A stretch of 64,000 bases of DNA from Dugong dugon (taxonomy: Eukaryota > Chordata > Mammalia > Sirenia > Dugongidae): the NCBI GenBank assembly GCA_030035585.1, contig CM057477.1:65701447-65765446 (forward strand), read 5' to 3'. Made by a program: the position numbers and the translations under genes. Positions 10,129 through 21,900 of the stretch are shown in pieces (position 1 is the stretch's first letter; each line of letters begins with the position of its first letter). A model generated the notes under the pieces. It was not told the origin of the DNA and made no database searches. It worked only from the letters and a program-made list of their open reading frames with translations.

Positions 10129-11765
10129 TCAGTAGTTATTTTTTTCATTTATTGATTGTAGATTTGTTTGTTTCATCCTGTTTTTTTAAATTGGCTATGT
10201 CTGAGTAGGCAGGCTGTGTGTTCTTTGTTGTTTGCTTGTCTTTGGGCACGATACTTTTCATCTCCTTCTTCAGTTGGCAGGCTTAGTCACTCAGATATGG
10301 TACAGCAGAGGAGGTCTAGCTGAAGAGGAGTTGTTCACATGGGTTGTTTGTGACACTGCTGCCATCAGGGCGGGCTGGTAATCAGTGCAGGTCAGGTTCC
10401 AGTAGGCTCGCCTGTGCTGCTTGGTGGTGTGATGTTAAGTGCACGGTGCAGATAGGGAGGATGGAGAGGGTAAATTGTGATGTGTGTAGCTGAGATGGGT
10501 ATGGGAGAGAGGAGAGAGGAACAGGAGCCAAAAACATACAAACAAAAAAGAGTGCTAGGGGAGCTTGCCATTGGGGTGGAGAGATGAGAGACTATGAAAT
10601 GGAGAAAACCAAAAAGGGGAAGAAAAAGAAAAGAAAAAATGAATAAATAAAAATTAGAAAGAAAACCAAAGCTTCCAGGGATCCTACTGGTGCATCTCCA
10701 AGGTCTGGGGAAATTGTTCCCATGTGTCGAAGTATAGGCTGGCTAGAAGGCAAAGAGGTGTCACTCAGTTCCAGGTATTCAAGGGACAGCAAGAGAAGGA
10801 AGGTATAGAGGGACAAGAAACTGAGTAATGAAGAAAGACAAAAAGAGGGAAAAGAAAACAAAACAAATTAAAAAAAAAAGAACAAAGAAAACCCCCCAAA
10901 AAGGAAACAAACAAACAAACAAACAAAAAAAAAAAACCCACAAAGAAAGTAATGCTCTCAGGGATCCCTCTGCACATCTGCGCAAATTGAGATGGTAGGT
11001 CCCAAGCCACGCAGTACTACCTGGCTAGAACAGGCTCCAAATTTGAGAAAAGAAAAAGAAAACATACAAACAATTCATAACAAACCAAGCAAAAAATAAA
11101 TAAATAAAAGCCCTGGGATCCCACCAATGTGGCAGCATGGACCGGGAAGCAGTTTCACATCAGAGCGGAGTTTCACAGCCTTTCAGGAAGAAGCGATGAT
11201 GGTTCACGAAGCCAGGTATTTGAACAAAAGGAGGGGAAGGTGGTGAGAGGTAAGGAAGAAATCAAAAGAAGCGGAAAAAAGCAACACCAGCAGCCAACAA
11301 ATGGCACTCAGGGATTTGGCCAGTGTGGGTGAGTGGAATCCCAGCAGCCAGTGCTTCCCAGCCAAGAGTCTGTGGCCACAGGGAGGAGAAGAAGGCCGAG
11401 TCTGGGCGAAGAAGGGTGGGGGATGGGAAAGCATATGTTGCTGGTTACCGGTTATTCTGTCTCCTACTGGAAGCTCCGTAAAGCTGCGTTCTTATACCCC
11501 CTGTTCTCTGGTCTCTGATAGGAGTCCAAGATGGCGGATGTGTGCTGTGGTAGCTGATAGGGGACCTCTGCATGTATGTCTCCTCGCTCTCTGTTCTCTG
11601 TCAGTTTCTTATTCCATTTGGTGCTTGGCTGAGTTCTTTCTTTCTTCATTTGATGCTTAGGGTTTCAGGATTACTGTTTTCTCTGTTTGGCTTAGTTTTT
11701 CGGATCTTTGCTGTGGAGGGACGGCGTGGTGCTTCTGCGTAGAGCGCCATGTTGCCAGAAGTCTG
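10129..11765 (-). promoter_or_regulatory. L1-A 5' UTR
   Basis: The 5' UTR lies upstream of the ORF1 ATG position (10128) and is closely matched by the one in L1-B. The plus strand shows A-rich tracts alternating with motifs of the agggatccc type near 10677, 10959 and 11114. The L1 5' UTR normally carries the internal RNA polymerase II promoter; that function is family knowledge, not visible here. Confidence 0.75.
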
Positions 11766-11766
11766 A

Positions 11767-11822
11767 ACCACCAATGTTTTGGTAAGCTGCCGAGCGCTTA
11801 ACCATTTGGACTACCTAAGGAT
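11767..11822 (-). repeat. AfroSINE fragment next to L1-A
   Basis: Reverse-oriented head of an AfroSINE (ccgagcgcttaaccatttgg). It directly abuts the 5' end of L1-A, so the rest of this SINE may lie on the far side of L1-A, outside the window. Confidence 0.7.
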
Positions 11823-12847
11823 TATACCCGTTAATGCACCTAAACATGAACACAAAGGCCTCCACTGCAGCTTTCTTCATGTGTGCACATATGCAGTGAA
11901 GAAGTTTTAAATAGTTGCAGTAATAGGAGTACAGCTTTTTGGATAGCTCACTGCTTATGGGCTCCATCAGCAGAACTGCAGGGAAAAAAAGACACAACTG
12001 AAAACCACCTGTCTCCTTGTTAATAGCAGGAAAAGAGGCTTCTTGTGGGGCCAGAGGTTGGAATAAATAGTTGACATAAAAATATGGCCAGTTCATGGGT
12101 TTCATTTATCCAGTACTTTCCCATGTCTCAGTACACTAGGCATTGATGACAGAAAGTTCAAAGCTTTCTGCATAGTGAACCTCGTAATGCAGAGCAGAGG
12201 TTGGGGTCAGGCCGAGGCCTTGACTCAGACACTTCTGGCTGCCCTGAAACCAACCCCTTTCAGCTCAGCTTCCCTTCTGCCAGGAGGCCAGCTTTTGTTT
12301 CTTTTTTTAATAGCTCTCTTGCAGATACTGAGATAGGTTTTAATGGTAGCAGCTCGTTTTAGCAAAAGGAAGCCCAGTCCACAACGCTGGAAATCAGCCT
12401 GGAGGTTTTGTGAGATGCAGCAGAATTATCTTCCCCACTGCTACTAAAATGGAGAAACCGATGTTTTGGGGTGCTGACTTCTCTAGTGGCACTGAGTTTC
12501 CTGCACGCACTGTCAGGAAGCACACAGCGGGCACCAGCTTCCCGTTGCTATGGTCGTACCAGCTGGCCAAGGACACGTTCTGCTTTGGAGGGGGGTTGAT
12601 GGGACTCTTGTATTGGGAAAAGTTTTTCCTCAAAACTGCCCATGCCTTTCTTTTTAAAAATATATTTTTTTCTTTATACACTTGTGATTTGAGTTATTAC
12701 ACCTATGAAAAAATTACTAGACTTTTTATGTTGGTAAAATGTTTGCTCACATTATTCCTTTCTCCTTTCCTGTTACAGACGTGTTCCCATGCAGTGTGCA
12801 GTGGCCTTTGTGTTTTATGTGTGTTTTTGTTGTGTTGTGTTTTGCAG
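11823..12847. other. Intron sequence without recognised elements
   Basis: About 1 kb before the first visible exon. I recognise no repeat or gene. It ends in a T/G-rich tract (12785-12847) that forms the long polypyrimidine-like lead-in to exon 1. Confidence 0.6.
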
Positions 12848-12974
12848 TCGAAATCAGCTGTCCACCCTGCCAGCCTGCCTGTGTGGTCTGCCTCTCAAAG
12901 TCTTAATCGCAAGTAACAACAAACTTGGATCGCTGCCGGAAGAGATAGGCCAGCTCAAACAGTTAATGGAATTG
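12848..12974 (+). CDS. LRCH1: LRCH1 exon 1 of window (LRRs)
   Basis: The acceptor is tgttttgcag and the donor gtatgt. The first base is the third position of a split codon (a serine if the upstream exon ends in AG). It encodes 42 further codons with two leucine-rich repeat units (NQLSTLPACLCGLPLKVL and NKLGSLPEEIGQLKQLMEL), and ends in phase 0. The repeats follow the LxxLxLxxNxLxxLP pattern. An overlapping ORF in another frame (12410-12916) is a shadow. Confidence 0.97.
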
Positions 12975-15900
12975 GTATGTTGCTGATTGTCAACATGTTG
13001 TTTTTTGTTTGTTTACTGATCATAACCTAGCTATGTAGAGAGACTTTTTGCAGCAGTTGGGCAAGGAGGAGCTTCAGTTGTTTGAGGACAGTGTACGACA
13101 GACATCAGCAGGGAGGGTAACAGCTTCGGCTTTTCTGTGATATAGAGACAGTTTCTGAAATAGTTTACAGGTTATCATATTGTAATTAGATAATTTTTTT
13201 AGCTGGCTTGTAAGTTCATGATAAATTATGGATAAACTGGCAAAATGATCTACAAATAAGTTTGTAGGCCATACTTTATAAAAATGTATAATTGAGTCAG
13301 GGCTCAGGAGACAGTAAGAATAGAGCGCTCTGATTCTGTAAGGGTTTTAGAAAGCGTTGCCTGAAATTGATGCAACTTGAAAAATGTGACTATGTCCCTG
13401 GGGATTAAAAAAAGAAGAACAAGTTATCAAGGGCAGAGTTGGTTAAGTGTGTGCCTAAAGCTGAGATATACTGTTCTGTTTTAGCTCTTTCATTGCTAAT
13501 TTAATTGCTTACCTTGTTTTAAAATGGGGAAAGAATGTATCCTTTCTAGATTTCCATTGAGCTAAGATGAGCAGAAAAATGAGGCAAGGAGGAACAATCG
13601 GGGTAAAGGATAATTCATCCTTGAATGGTGCAAATGATTAAATGCACTTGGCTGCTAATTGGAGGGTTGGCAGTTCAAGTCTGCCCAGAGTTGCCTTGGA
13701 AGAAAGCCTTGGTGATCTACTTCTGAGAGGCCACAGCCATTGAAAACCCTATGGAGCACTGTTCTACTCTGACACACATGGGGTTGCCATGCGTTGGAGT
13801 CAACTTGATGGCAACTAGTATTTACCAAGCAAGCATTATTCAGTATGGACTTTGTGTCAAGCAGAGAGCTCAGTGTTGTAATTAAAACAATGAAAAGGAC
13901 ACAGTACCTGTCTTCAGGTAGATCCCAATATGGAACATTGAGGGCGAATAAGTGTCCCATCAGTTTCTTAGGAGTTACCTGGAACGCCATGGTGAGATGA
14001 ACAGTGAGGCCCAGATAGAGAGTGCTGTGATCAATTAGTCATGTCTGCAGTGGCAATTAACTAGGAGAGTGACAGCATCCCTGTCACATATTCAACTTTG
14101 ACTTTCATAGTACCAGTCAACTCTGACTCATGGCAACCCCATGTGTTCAGAGTAGAACTATGCTCCTTAGGGTTTTTAGTAGCTGATTTTTCTGAAGTAG
14201 ATCACCAGGCTTTTCTTCTGAGGCTCCTCTGGGTGAATCGGAACCTCCAATCTTTTGGTTAGCAGCCGAGTATGTAACCATTTGCACCTGCCAGGGACTC
14301 TTGACTTTAGTATAAACCAAACCAAAACCTTGCTATCAGGTTGATTCCGACTCATAGTGACCCTATAGGAAAGCGCAGAGCTGCCCCATAGGGTTTCCAA
14401 AGCTGTGATCTTTACGGAAGCATACTGCCACATCTTTCTCCTACAGGAGTGGCTGGTAGATTTAAACCTCTGACTCATTCAGTTAGCAGCTGGGCCTTAA
14501 CCACTGCACCACCAGGGCTCCTTTGACTTAGGTATAGAAAAAAGTAATTGCTATATAAAGGGATTAGAACTATAAAAAAGAGTGTCTTCTTCAGTACATA
14601 TTTGATGGCAGTAACTGAAACCCATTCAAACTAGCTTACTCCAAAAGTAGGGATTGGTCGTAAGGATGTAAGGGTCTATAATTTCATTCAGTATCAGGAA
14701 ATTTAGTCAGGTAGCATGAGCGACTAAAACAAGACACTAGAAAGTGGTCAAGAACCAAGGCAATGATTTGTTTCTCTCTCAGCATTCTCTGCTTCTTTGT
14801 ACAATAGCAGAGGCTGCCCAGTCCACAGATCCCAACTTTACACGTCCTCCCAGCCAAAGCGCATGACAGAGACCTACCAGCATCTCTCGGCCCTAGTTTC
14901 TAAGTGAAAGCAAGGCTAGGGTCCACTATCCAACGTTGTCTCCTCACCCAGTCAGCGATGGCCAAGGCACACAGTCACATTGCCCAGGCTAAGTCACTCA
15001 GCTGCTACAGAAGAGAGCAATTCTAAAAGAAGACAGTGTTAATTTGGGCAGACTTCCCACTTACAGGAAGCATGTGCGTGAGTTAGGGAATGATTGAGTC
15101 AGTGTTGGAATAGGAGAGGTCTGTAAAGGAAGAAACATTTGAGAGGCTTCTTGCCTTAGTTACCTAGTGCTGCTGTAACAGAAAGACCACAAGTGGGTGG
15201 CTTTAAAGAAGGGAAATGTATTTCCTCACAGTTCAGGAGTCTGGAAGCCCAAATTCAGGGCACTGGCTCTAGGGGAAGGCTTTCTTTGTTGGCTCTGGTG
15301 GGGGAAATCCTCGTCTTAGCTTCTCAGCCCCATCTTTCCTCAGTTCCTTGGTGATCTCCGCGTGGCATCTGTTTTCTTCCATTTATGCTGGCTTGTCTCT
15401 GTGTCTTTGCTGCTCCCAGCTAACTCAGAAGTGTTTAGGTTTAGGGACACACCCTACACTGGTATAGCCTCATTGACATAACAAAGAAAACTGTATTTCC
15501 AAATGAGATTCTATCCACAGGTATAGGGGTTAGGATTCCCACATGTATTTTAGGGGAACATACTTCAATCCATGTTGTTGTTGTTGTTGTTAGGTGCCTT
15601 CGAGTCAGTTTCAGCTCATAGCGACTCCACGTACAACAGAATGAAACACTGTCCGGTCCTGTGCCATCCTCACAATCGTTGCTATGTTTGAGCCCATGTT
15701 GCAGCCACTGTGTCAGTCCATCTCGTCGAGGGTCTTCCTTACCAAGGACCCTCTGTCTTTCTCGGGACAGATCCCTCCTAATAACATATCCAAAGTATGT
15801 GAGACAAAGTCTCACCATCCTTACTTCAAGGAGCATTCTGGCTGTACTTCTTCCAAGACAGATTGGTTCCTTCTTCTGGCAGTCCAGGGTGTATTCAATA

Positions 15901-18900
15901 TTCTTCTCCAGCACCATAATTCAAAGGCATCAATTATTCTTTGGTCTTCCTTATTTATTGTCCAGCTTTCACATGTATATGAGGTGATTGAAAATACCAT
16001 GGCTTGGGTCAGGTGTACCTTAGTCATCAAAGTGATATCTTTGCTTTTTAACACTTTAAAGAGGTCTTTTGCAGCAGGTTTGCCCAATGTGATTTCGTGA
16101 CTGCTGCTTCCATGGGCATTGATTGTGGATCCAAGTAAAATGAAATCCTTCACAACTTCAATCATTTCTCCGTTTATCATTATGTTGCTTATTGGTCCAG
16201 TTGTAAGGATTTTTGTTTTCTTCATGTTGAGGCGTAATCCATACTGAAGGCTGTGGTCTTTGATCTTCATCAGTAAGTGCTTCAAGTCCTCTTCACTTTC
16301 AGCAAGCAAGGTTGTGTCATCTGCATAATGCAGGCTGTTAATGAATCTTCCTCCAATCCTGATGCCCCATTCTTCTTCATACAGTCCAGCTTCTCAGATT
16401 GTTTGCTCAGCGCACAGATTGAATAAATATGGTGAAAGGATACAAACCTGATGCACGCCTTTCCTAATTTTAAACTATGAAGTATCCCCTTGTTCTGTTC
16501 AAAAGACTGCCTCTTGGTCTATGTACAGGTTCCACATGAGCACAATTAAGTGTTCTAGCATTTCCATTCTTCGCAATGCTATCCATAATTTGTTATGACC
16601 CACACAGTAAAATGTCTTTGCATATTCCATAAAGTACAGGTGAACGTGAATTTATAACACCCCTTAATAGACCTCTGTGGGATTTTCTAGATGGAAAAAA
16701 GAAGGCAGAGGCAGGGAAGGCATTCAAGGGAGACCAGACAGCTGGTGCAAAGGCAGACAGCCTGGAGGTACCTGGCATGCTGGGGGAGTGGAAGCAGGTT
16801 AATCCTGCTGAGGTCTAGGTAGAATGGGGTTGGGCGCTTTGTCCTCTCAGCCACTGCCTTCGATTTAGGCCACCACCAGCCCCTTCACGTGGCATTCATG
16901 GTCTTCTGTGGTCTTGCCCCTGCTTACCTCTCCAGGTTCATTTCTGCCCTGTTACCCTCTAAGTGCTGGAGGTGCACCTTGTTCACTTTCACTTCATGAT
17001 TTCTGCACACACCACTCTTTCTGCGTGGACTGGTTCTTCCTTCCACTCTTATTTTGGTCTCTTCCTAGCCAAATTAGAGATCACTTTCTCCAAAAAGCCT
17101 TCCCTGAGGCTCCAAGACTCAGGTGCTCCTAAGGCAAGCACCCTATGCTTACCATTTAATTTTCGTGGACTCACAATTGTCTTTGTACTTGCTTTCTCCA
17201 CACCAGCTCCCCTCACACCTTGAAAGGTGTGTCTTACTTGCTGTTGTGTTGTAGGTGCCTGGCACAAGATAAGAAACCAAACCAGTTGCTGTCGAGTTAA
17301 CTCCGACTCATGGCTACTCATTGTGTGTCAAAGTAGAGCTATGCTCCACAGGGTTTTCAATGGCTGTGATCTTTCAGAAGTAGATAGCTAGGTCTTTCTT
17401 CCCAGGCACCTCTGGGCGGATTTGAACAGCCAACTTTTTGGTTAATAGTTGAGCGCTTGACTGTTTATGCCACCCAGGGCCCTTGGCACATGATTGTTGT
17501 TGTTGGCTGCTATCACGTCGATTGTGACTCATAATAACCCCACGTGACAGAGTAGAACTGCCCCATAAGGTTTTCTCGGCTGTCATCTTTATGGAAGCAG
17601 ATCGCCAGGTCTTTCTCCTGTGGAGCCACTGGGTGTGTTCATACTGCCAACCTTTTGGTTAGCAGCCCAGTTCTTAACCATTGCGCCTAGGTGCTCAATG
17701 AGTGTTTGCTAAATGTTGTTGTCATGTGGCAGAAAGTGAGCGTAGAAGGATGCAGATCAAAGCCACAATGAGATACCACTTCACTCCCATTAAGAAGGAT
17801 AAGATTAAAAAAAAAAAAAAAAACTGGAAAATAGCAAATGTTGGTGAGAATTGGAGAAATCAGAACCCTCATTCATTGCTGGTGAGAATGCAAAATGGTA
17901 CAGCCACTGTGGAAAAGTTTGATGGTTCATCAAAAAGTTAAAAATAGAGCTACCATTTGACCCAGCAATCCCACTCTTAGTTATATACCCAAGAGACTTG
18001 AAAGCAGCAACACAAACAGAAACAGGTACACCAGTGTTCATAGCAGCACTATTCACAATAGCCAAAAGATGGAAACAACCTGATCATCCATCGACAGATG
18101 AGTGGATAAACCAAATGTGGTACATACACACAATGGAGTATTACTCTGCCAGAGAAATGAAGTCCTGATACATGTCACAACATAGATGAACTTGGAAAAT
18201 ATGCTGAGTGAAATATGTCAATCACAAAAGGATAAATATAATATGATTTTGTTAATATAAAACTTTAAAACTAGAGATCAGAGATTGACTATAGGTAGCT
18301 GGGACAAGAGGGAAATCTTTGGCTAGCTAGCACTGAGTTTCTGTTTATGGCGATGGAACATATGGCAATGGGTATTGGTGATGGTTGCATAACATGATTG
18401 ATGTAATTGGTTTCAATGAATTATATAAGTGACAAAAGTTGAATTGACAAATGTTGTGTTAGCTATATTTTTTTGCAAAAAAAAAAAAAAAGGCTTGGGA
18501 CCGACTATGAAGGCCCCCAAGTACTGTGCCAGGGGGTCTCTGTCTTGCAATCCAAATTAACTCAGAAGGTGCCATTTTAACTGGTTCCAGAAAACAAAAA
18601 TATAGACTAATACTTTGGATGAAACTGATAGTTATGTGCTTTTTTCAGGAGTCTGATAAGCCACAAAATCTTGGGTTGCTAAAATCTGATTAGGTCTTGA
18701 AAACACAATACAAATAACAAGTTGTGTTTTTTTCCACTTCTCGGGTTCCTACGGATGGGTGGCACACTGGTGAGGGCGATCATATGGAACCTCTATGGAA
18801 CCTTTTGGCAGCTAGTCTGTTTTTCTGTCCCACTGAACCCTGGGCTTAAGCCACACAGTGTGCCGCCCATCTGCTGGGCTAGCAGGGTTATGTACCAGCT

Positions 18901-21900
18901 CATCTGTTGCTAGGTGGCACAGGTGTTGAGCTCTGGAGCCAAGCCCACCAGACCGGGGCTTTCCCCAAATACCCACCCCATCAGCTGCAGGGTAGACATA
19001 CATCAGAAGGAGAACAGCACTGACTCCAGCTCTAGAATGCACAGCCTCTGAGTGGTTCCAAGGGATGTTCTGATATTGCCTTAGGCACCCTGTCCTGAGC
19101 CAGCCCTAGCAAAGGCTCCCCTGCATCTGACTCACAGCTCTGTTGACACCTGGTCCTGTGTCTTTTCTCCACCAGCAATAAGTGTTAAACCCTAGAGCCC
19201 TAGAATGTTAGAGTCATAACCAAAAAGCAAACCACTTGCCATCTGGTCAATTGTGATTCATCCCCTGTGTGTCAGGGTAGAAGTGTGGTTCATAGAGTTT
19301 TCCAGGCTGTGACCTTTCGGAAGCAGATTGCCAGGCATTTGTTCCGAGGCATCTGTGCTTGGTGTCTTATGCTGGGTTCTCTAGAGAAGCAAAACTAATG
19401 ATGCGTATAAATATATATAGAGAGATTTATATCATGGAAATGGCTCAAGCAGTTGTAGAGGCTGGAAAGTCCCAAGTCCGTGGATCAGGCTGGAGGCTTC
19501 TCCTGACTCACATAGCTGCAGGAGCTGGAGAACCCAAGACTGGCAGGTCAGACAGCAGGCCTCTGGCTCACAGGCTACAGAGGCCAACAAATCCCAAGAT
19601 CAGCAGGTAAGATGGCAGGTAAGCTGCTAGCTCAAGTCCCAAGAACTGGAGGTCAGATGAATAGGAGCCAGCTGCAGGATCCAGAGTGAGCAAAAGCCAG
19701 CGAGCTTTGCCAGAAAGTCCACCTATATTGGTTGCAGGCCATACTCCCAAGGACACTCCCTTTCAACTGATTGGCTGCTCATAACAGATCTCATCGTGGA
19801 GGTGATTACATTATGTCAGATCTCATTATGTAGATGATCACATCATTACATAGCTGCCAAACTGCACCACAACTGTCAAACCACTGAGAATCATGGCCCA
19901 CCCAAGCTAACAGACAAGCCTAACCATCACAGGTGGGTTAGAACCTCCAACCTAATGGTTAGCAATTAAGCACTTAACTGTTTGTGCCACCCAGGAACTC
20001 CTGTTAGAGCTATGGAGGATTTTAAAAAGCGTCTAGTGTAACCTCTTGCTGTCTTACAAATGAAGAAACCCAAGGCAGAGAGACATTGGGCAACATAAGG
20101 AAGGTCACCCTGGAGAAGCTCAGTTGTAATTTAAGCTGAAACACCCTAACCCAGCACTGGCCAATGGAATTATAATACGAGTAACAAATGTAATTTTAAA
20201 TGTACTGGTAACCACATTTTAGAAAAAAGTAAAAAGAAGCAAGTGAAATTAATTTTAATAATACAGTTTATTTAACCCAATAAAGCCAAAGTATTACTAC
20301 TTCAACATTTATACCAAAAAACCAAACTAGTTGTGGTCAAGTCGATTCCAACTCATGGTGACCCCACGTGTGTCAGAGTAGAACTGTGCTCCATAGGGTT
20401 TTCAGTGGCAGATTTTTCAGAAGCAGATCACCAGGCCTCTCTCACAGCGCGTCTCTGGGTGGGTTCGAGCTGCCAATCTTTTGCTTAGTAGTTGAGCACT
20501 TAACCATTTGCACCACCCAGGAACATATAAAAATTATTAATGAGATATTTTACGTTCTTTTTTTTTGTACTGAGGCTTGGAAATCCAGTGTGTGTGTTAC
20601 ACTCATAGCACATCACAATTTGCACTAGCTACATTTCTCATGCTCAGTAGCCACAGATGGCTGGTGGCTAGTATATTGGATGGGACAGCCGCGTAGCCTA
20701 TGTTCTTTCTACTCACCTCCCCCATATTTGAGTAAATATGATTTTTGTTGAAAAGCATTTGATTTGGGAAGTTGGTGACAAATAATACACCACCATTATT
20801 TAACCACAAGGACTAACTGGCCTTGCTTAGGGTCACAGACTAAATAAAGATTATTTTCCATCTATTCTTATTTATCTTTCATATCTTTTTGCTTAAAATA
20901 GTAGTATTACTATAGGTAAGCATTGTCAGATTATTTTTAGCCATCAATTGGAGGAAAATTCCCTGGAAACCTTGAAATAATTCTATATTGTGGTGGGAGG
21001 CTGCTGTTTTGGGGTCCTATGGTAAGTAACCAACTTGTTTAAAAATTTGGGAACTCCCCACACATCCACAGCACCTTAAACTGCCTGAATGCTGGTAAAA
21101 ATCTCTCCATTTATTGGGCTTTGAGAATTGTTCCGTAACTATTTTGGAAGGAATATTTTTTTAAATTTTCACACTAGACTCAAGGTATCCCAAATTGAGT
21201 TGTAAACTCTCTTCTGTGTGTGACTGAATAATTCAGAGTCAATATTTGCTTTAATTAAAAAACAAAAACACCTCAGCCATGTACAGGAAAGCAGCTATCC
21301 TTTCTAACTTTTGAGAGGCACTGGAGTTGAAAAACAAGAACTTGCCCTGTTAATACATCACAATTGTCTAAGAACCTTAAAACATAAAGCATTCCTGTTC
21401 AGTCATGTGCTTTGTCCAGCCATTTGAGATTGTTCAGGGAAGATTGAACATGGTTGTTCCTCCTCCCGTGAAGAAGCCACTGACGAAGCACTACTGAATG
21501 ATCCTTATCTTGAATCAACAAGAGAGGCCAGGATGTATTTGCACACCATTGTAGGTGCAGGAGGAATCTTAGCTTTAGGGGCCAGCCCCTTGGCCACTTT
21601 GAATTACTTCTGCCCCCCTGTCCTCTCAGAGCTCCAGCTGTATATATCTGTTGCTTTGTAAGTCTCTGTATCTGCATGTGCTTTCTTGTTCTGTGAAGGG
21701 AAAAGATTAAACACTGACATTTACTGAACACCTACTGTGTACCAGGCACTGTGCTAGGTTACATGACATGTATTATTTCATATAATCTTTAACAGAACCC
21801 AGTAAGGTAGGTATTATCTACATTTTACACAAAAGTTTGAGTTTTAGAAGTACTTTCCCAGAGCTGATGTTAACACCAGGTGTGTGTGACTGCTTTCAAC

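Larger units (their letters stand above)
1..11765 (-). mobile_element. L1-A: long LINE-1, split by L1-B, 3' end outside window
   Basis: This is a minus-strand L1. Read 5' to 3' it starts at 11765 (plus strand gttgccagaagtc), has a 1.6-kb A/pyrimidine-rich 5' UTR, ORF1 (about 10128-9072), a spacer of about 430 bp, ORF2 (about 8640-7023 resuming 2560-377) and a 3' UTR running off the left edge. Removing L1-B leaves about 7.3 kb. Both ORFs carry stops and frameshifts, so it is dead. Its 5' end abuts a SINE fragment at 11767-11822, so it may have landed inside that SINE. Confidence 0.93.

Noticed and set aside
12410-12916. 168-codon ORF overlapping LRCH1 exon 1
   Set aside because: It crosses the splice acceptor and uses a different frame from the conserved LRR coding frame.
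15441-16309. Reverse-transcriptase gene on the minus strand
   Set aside because: BovB-like coding is split across frames and truncated; it is a dead LINE fragment, not a host gene.
17702-17941. 79-codon plus-strand ORF
   Set aside because: Part of the truncated L1 3' end; an A-run creates the Lys stretch.
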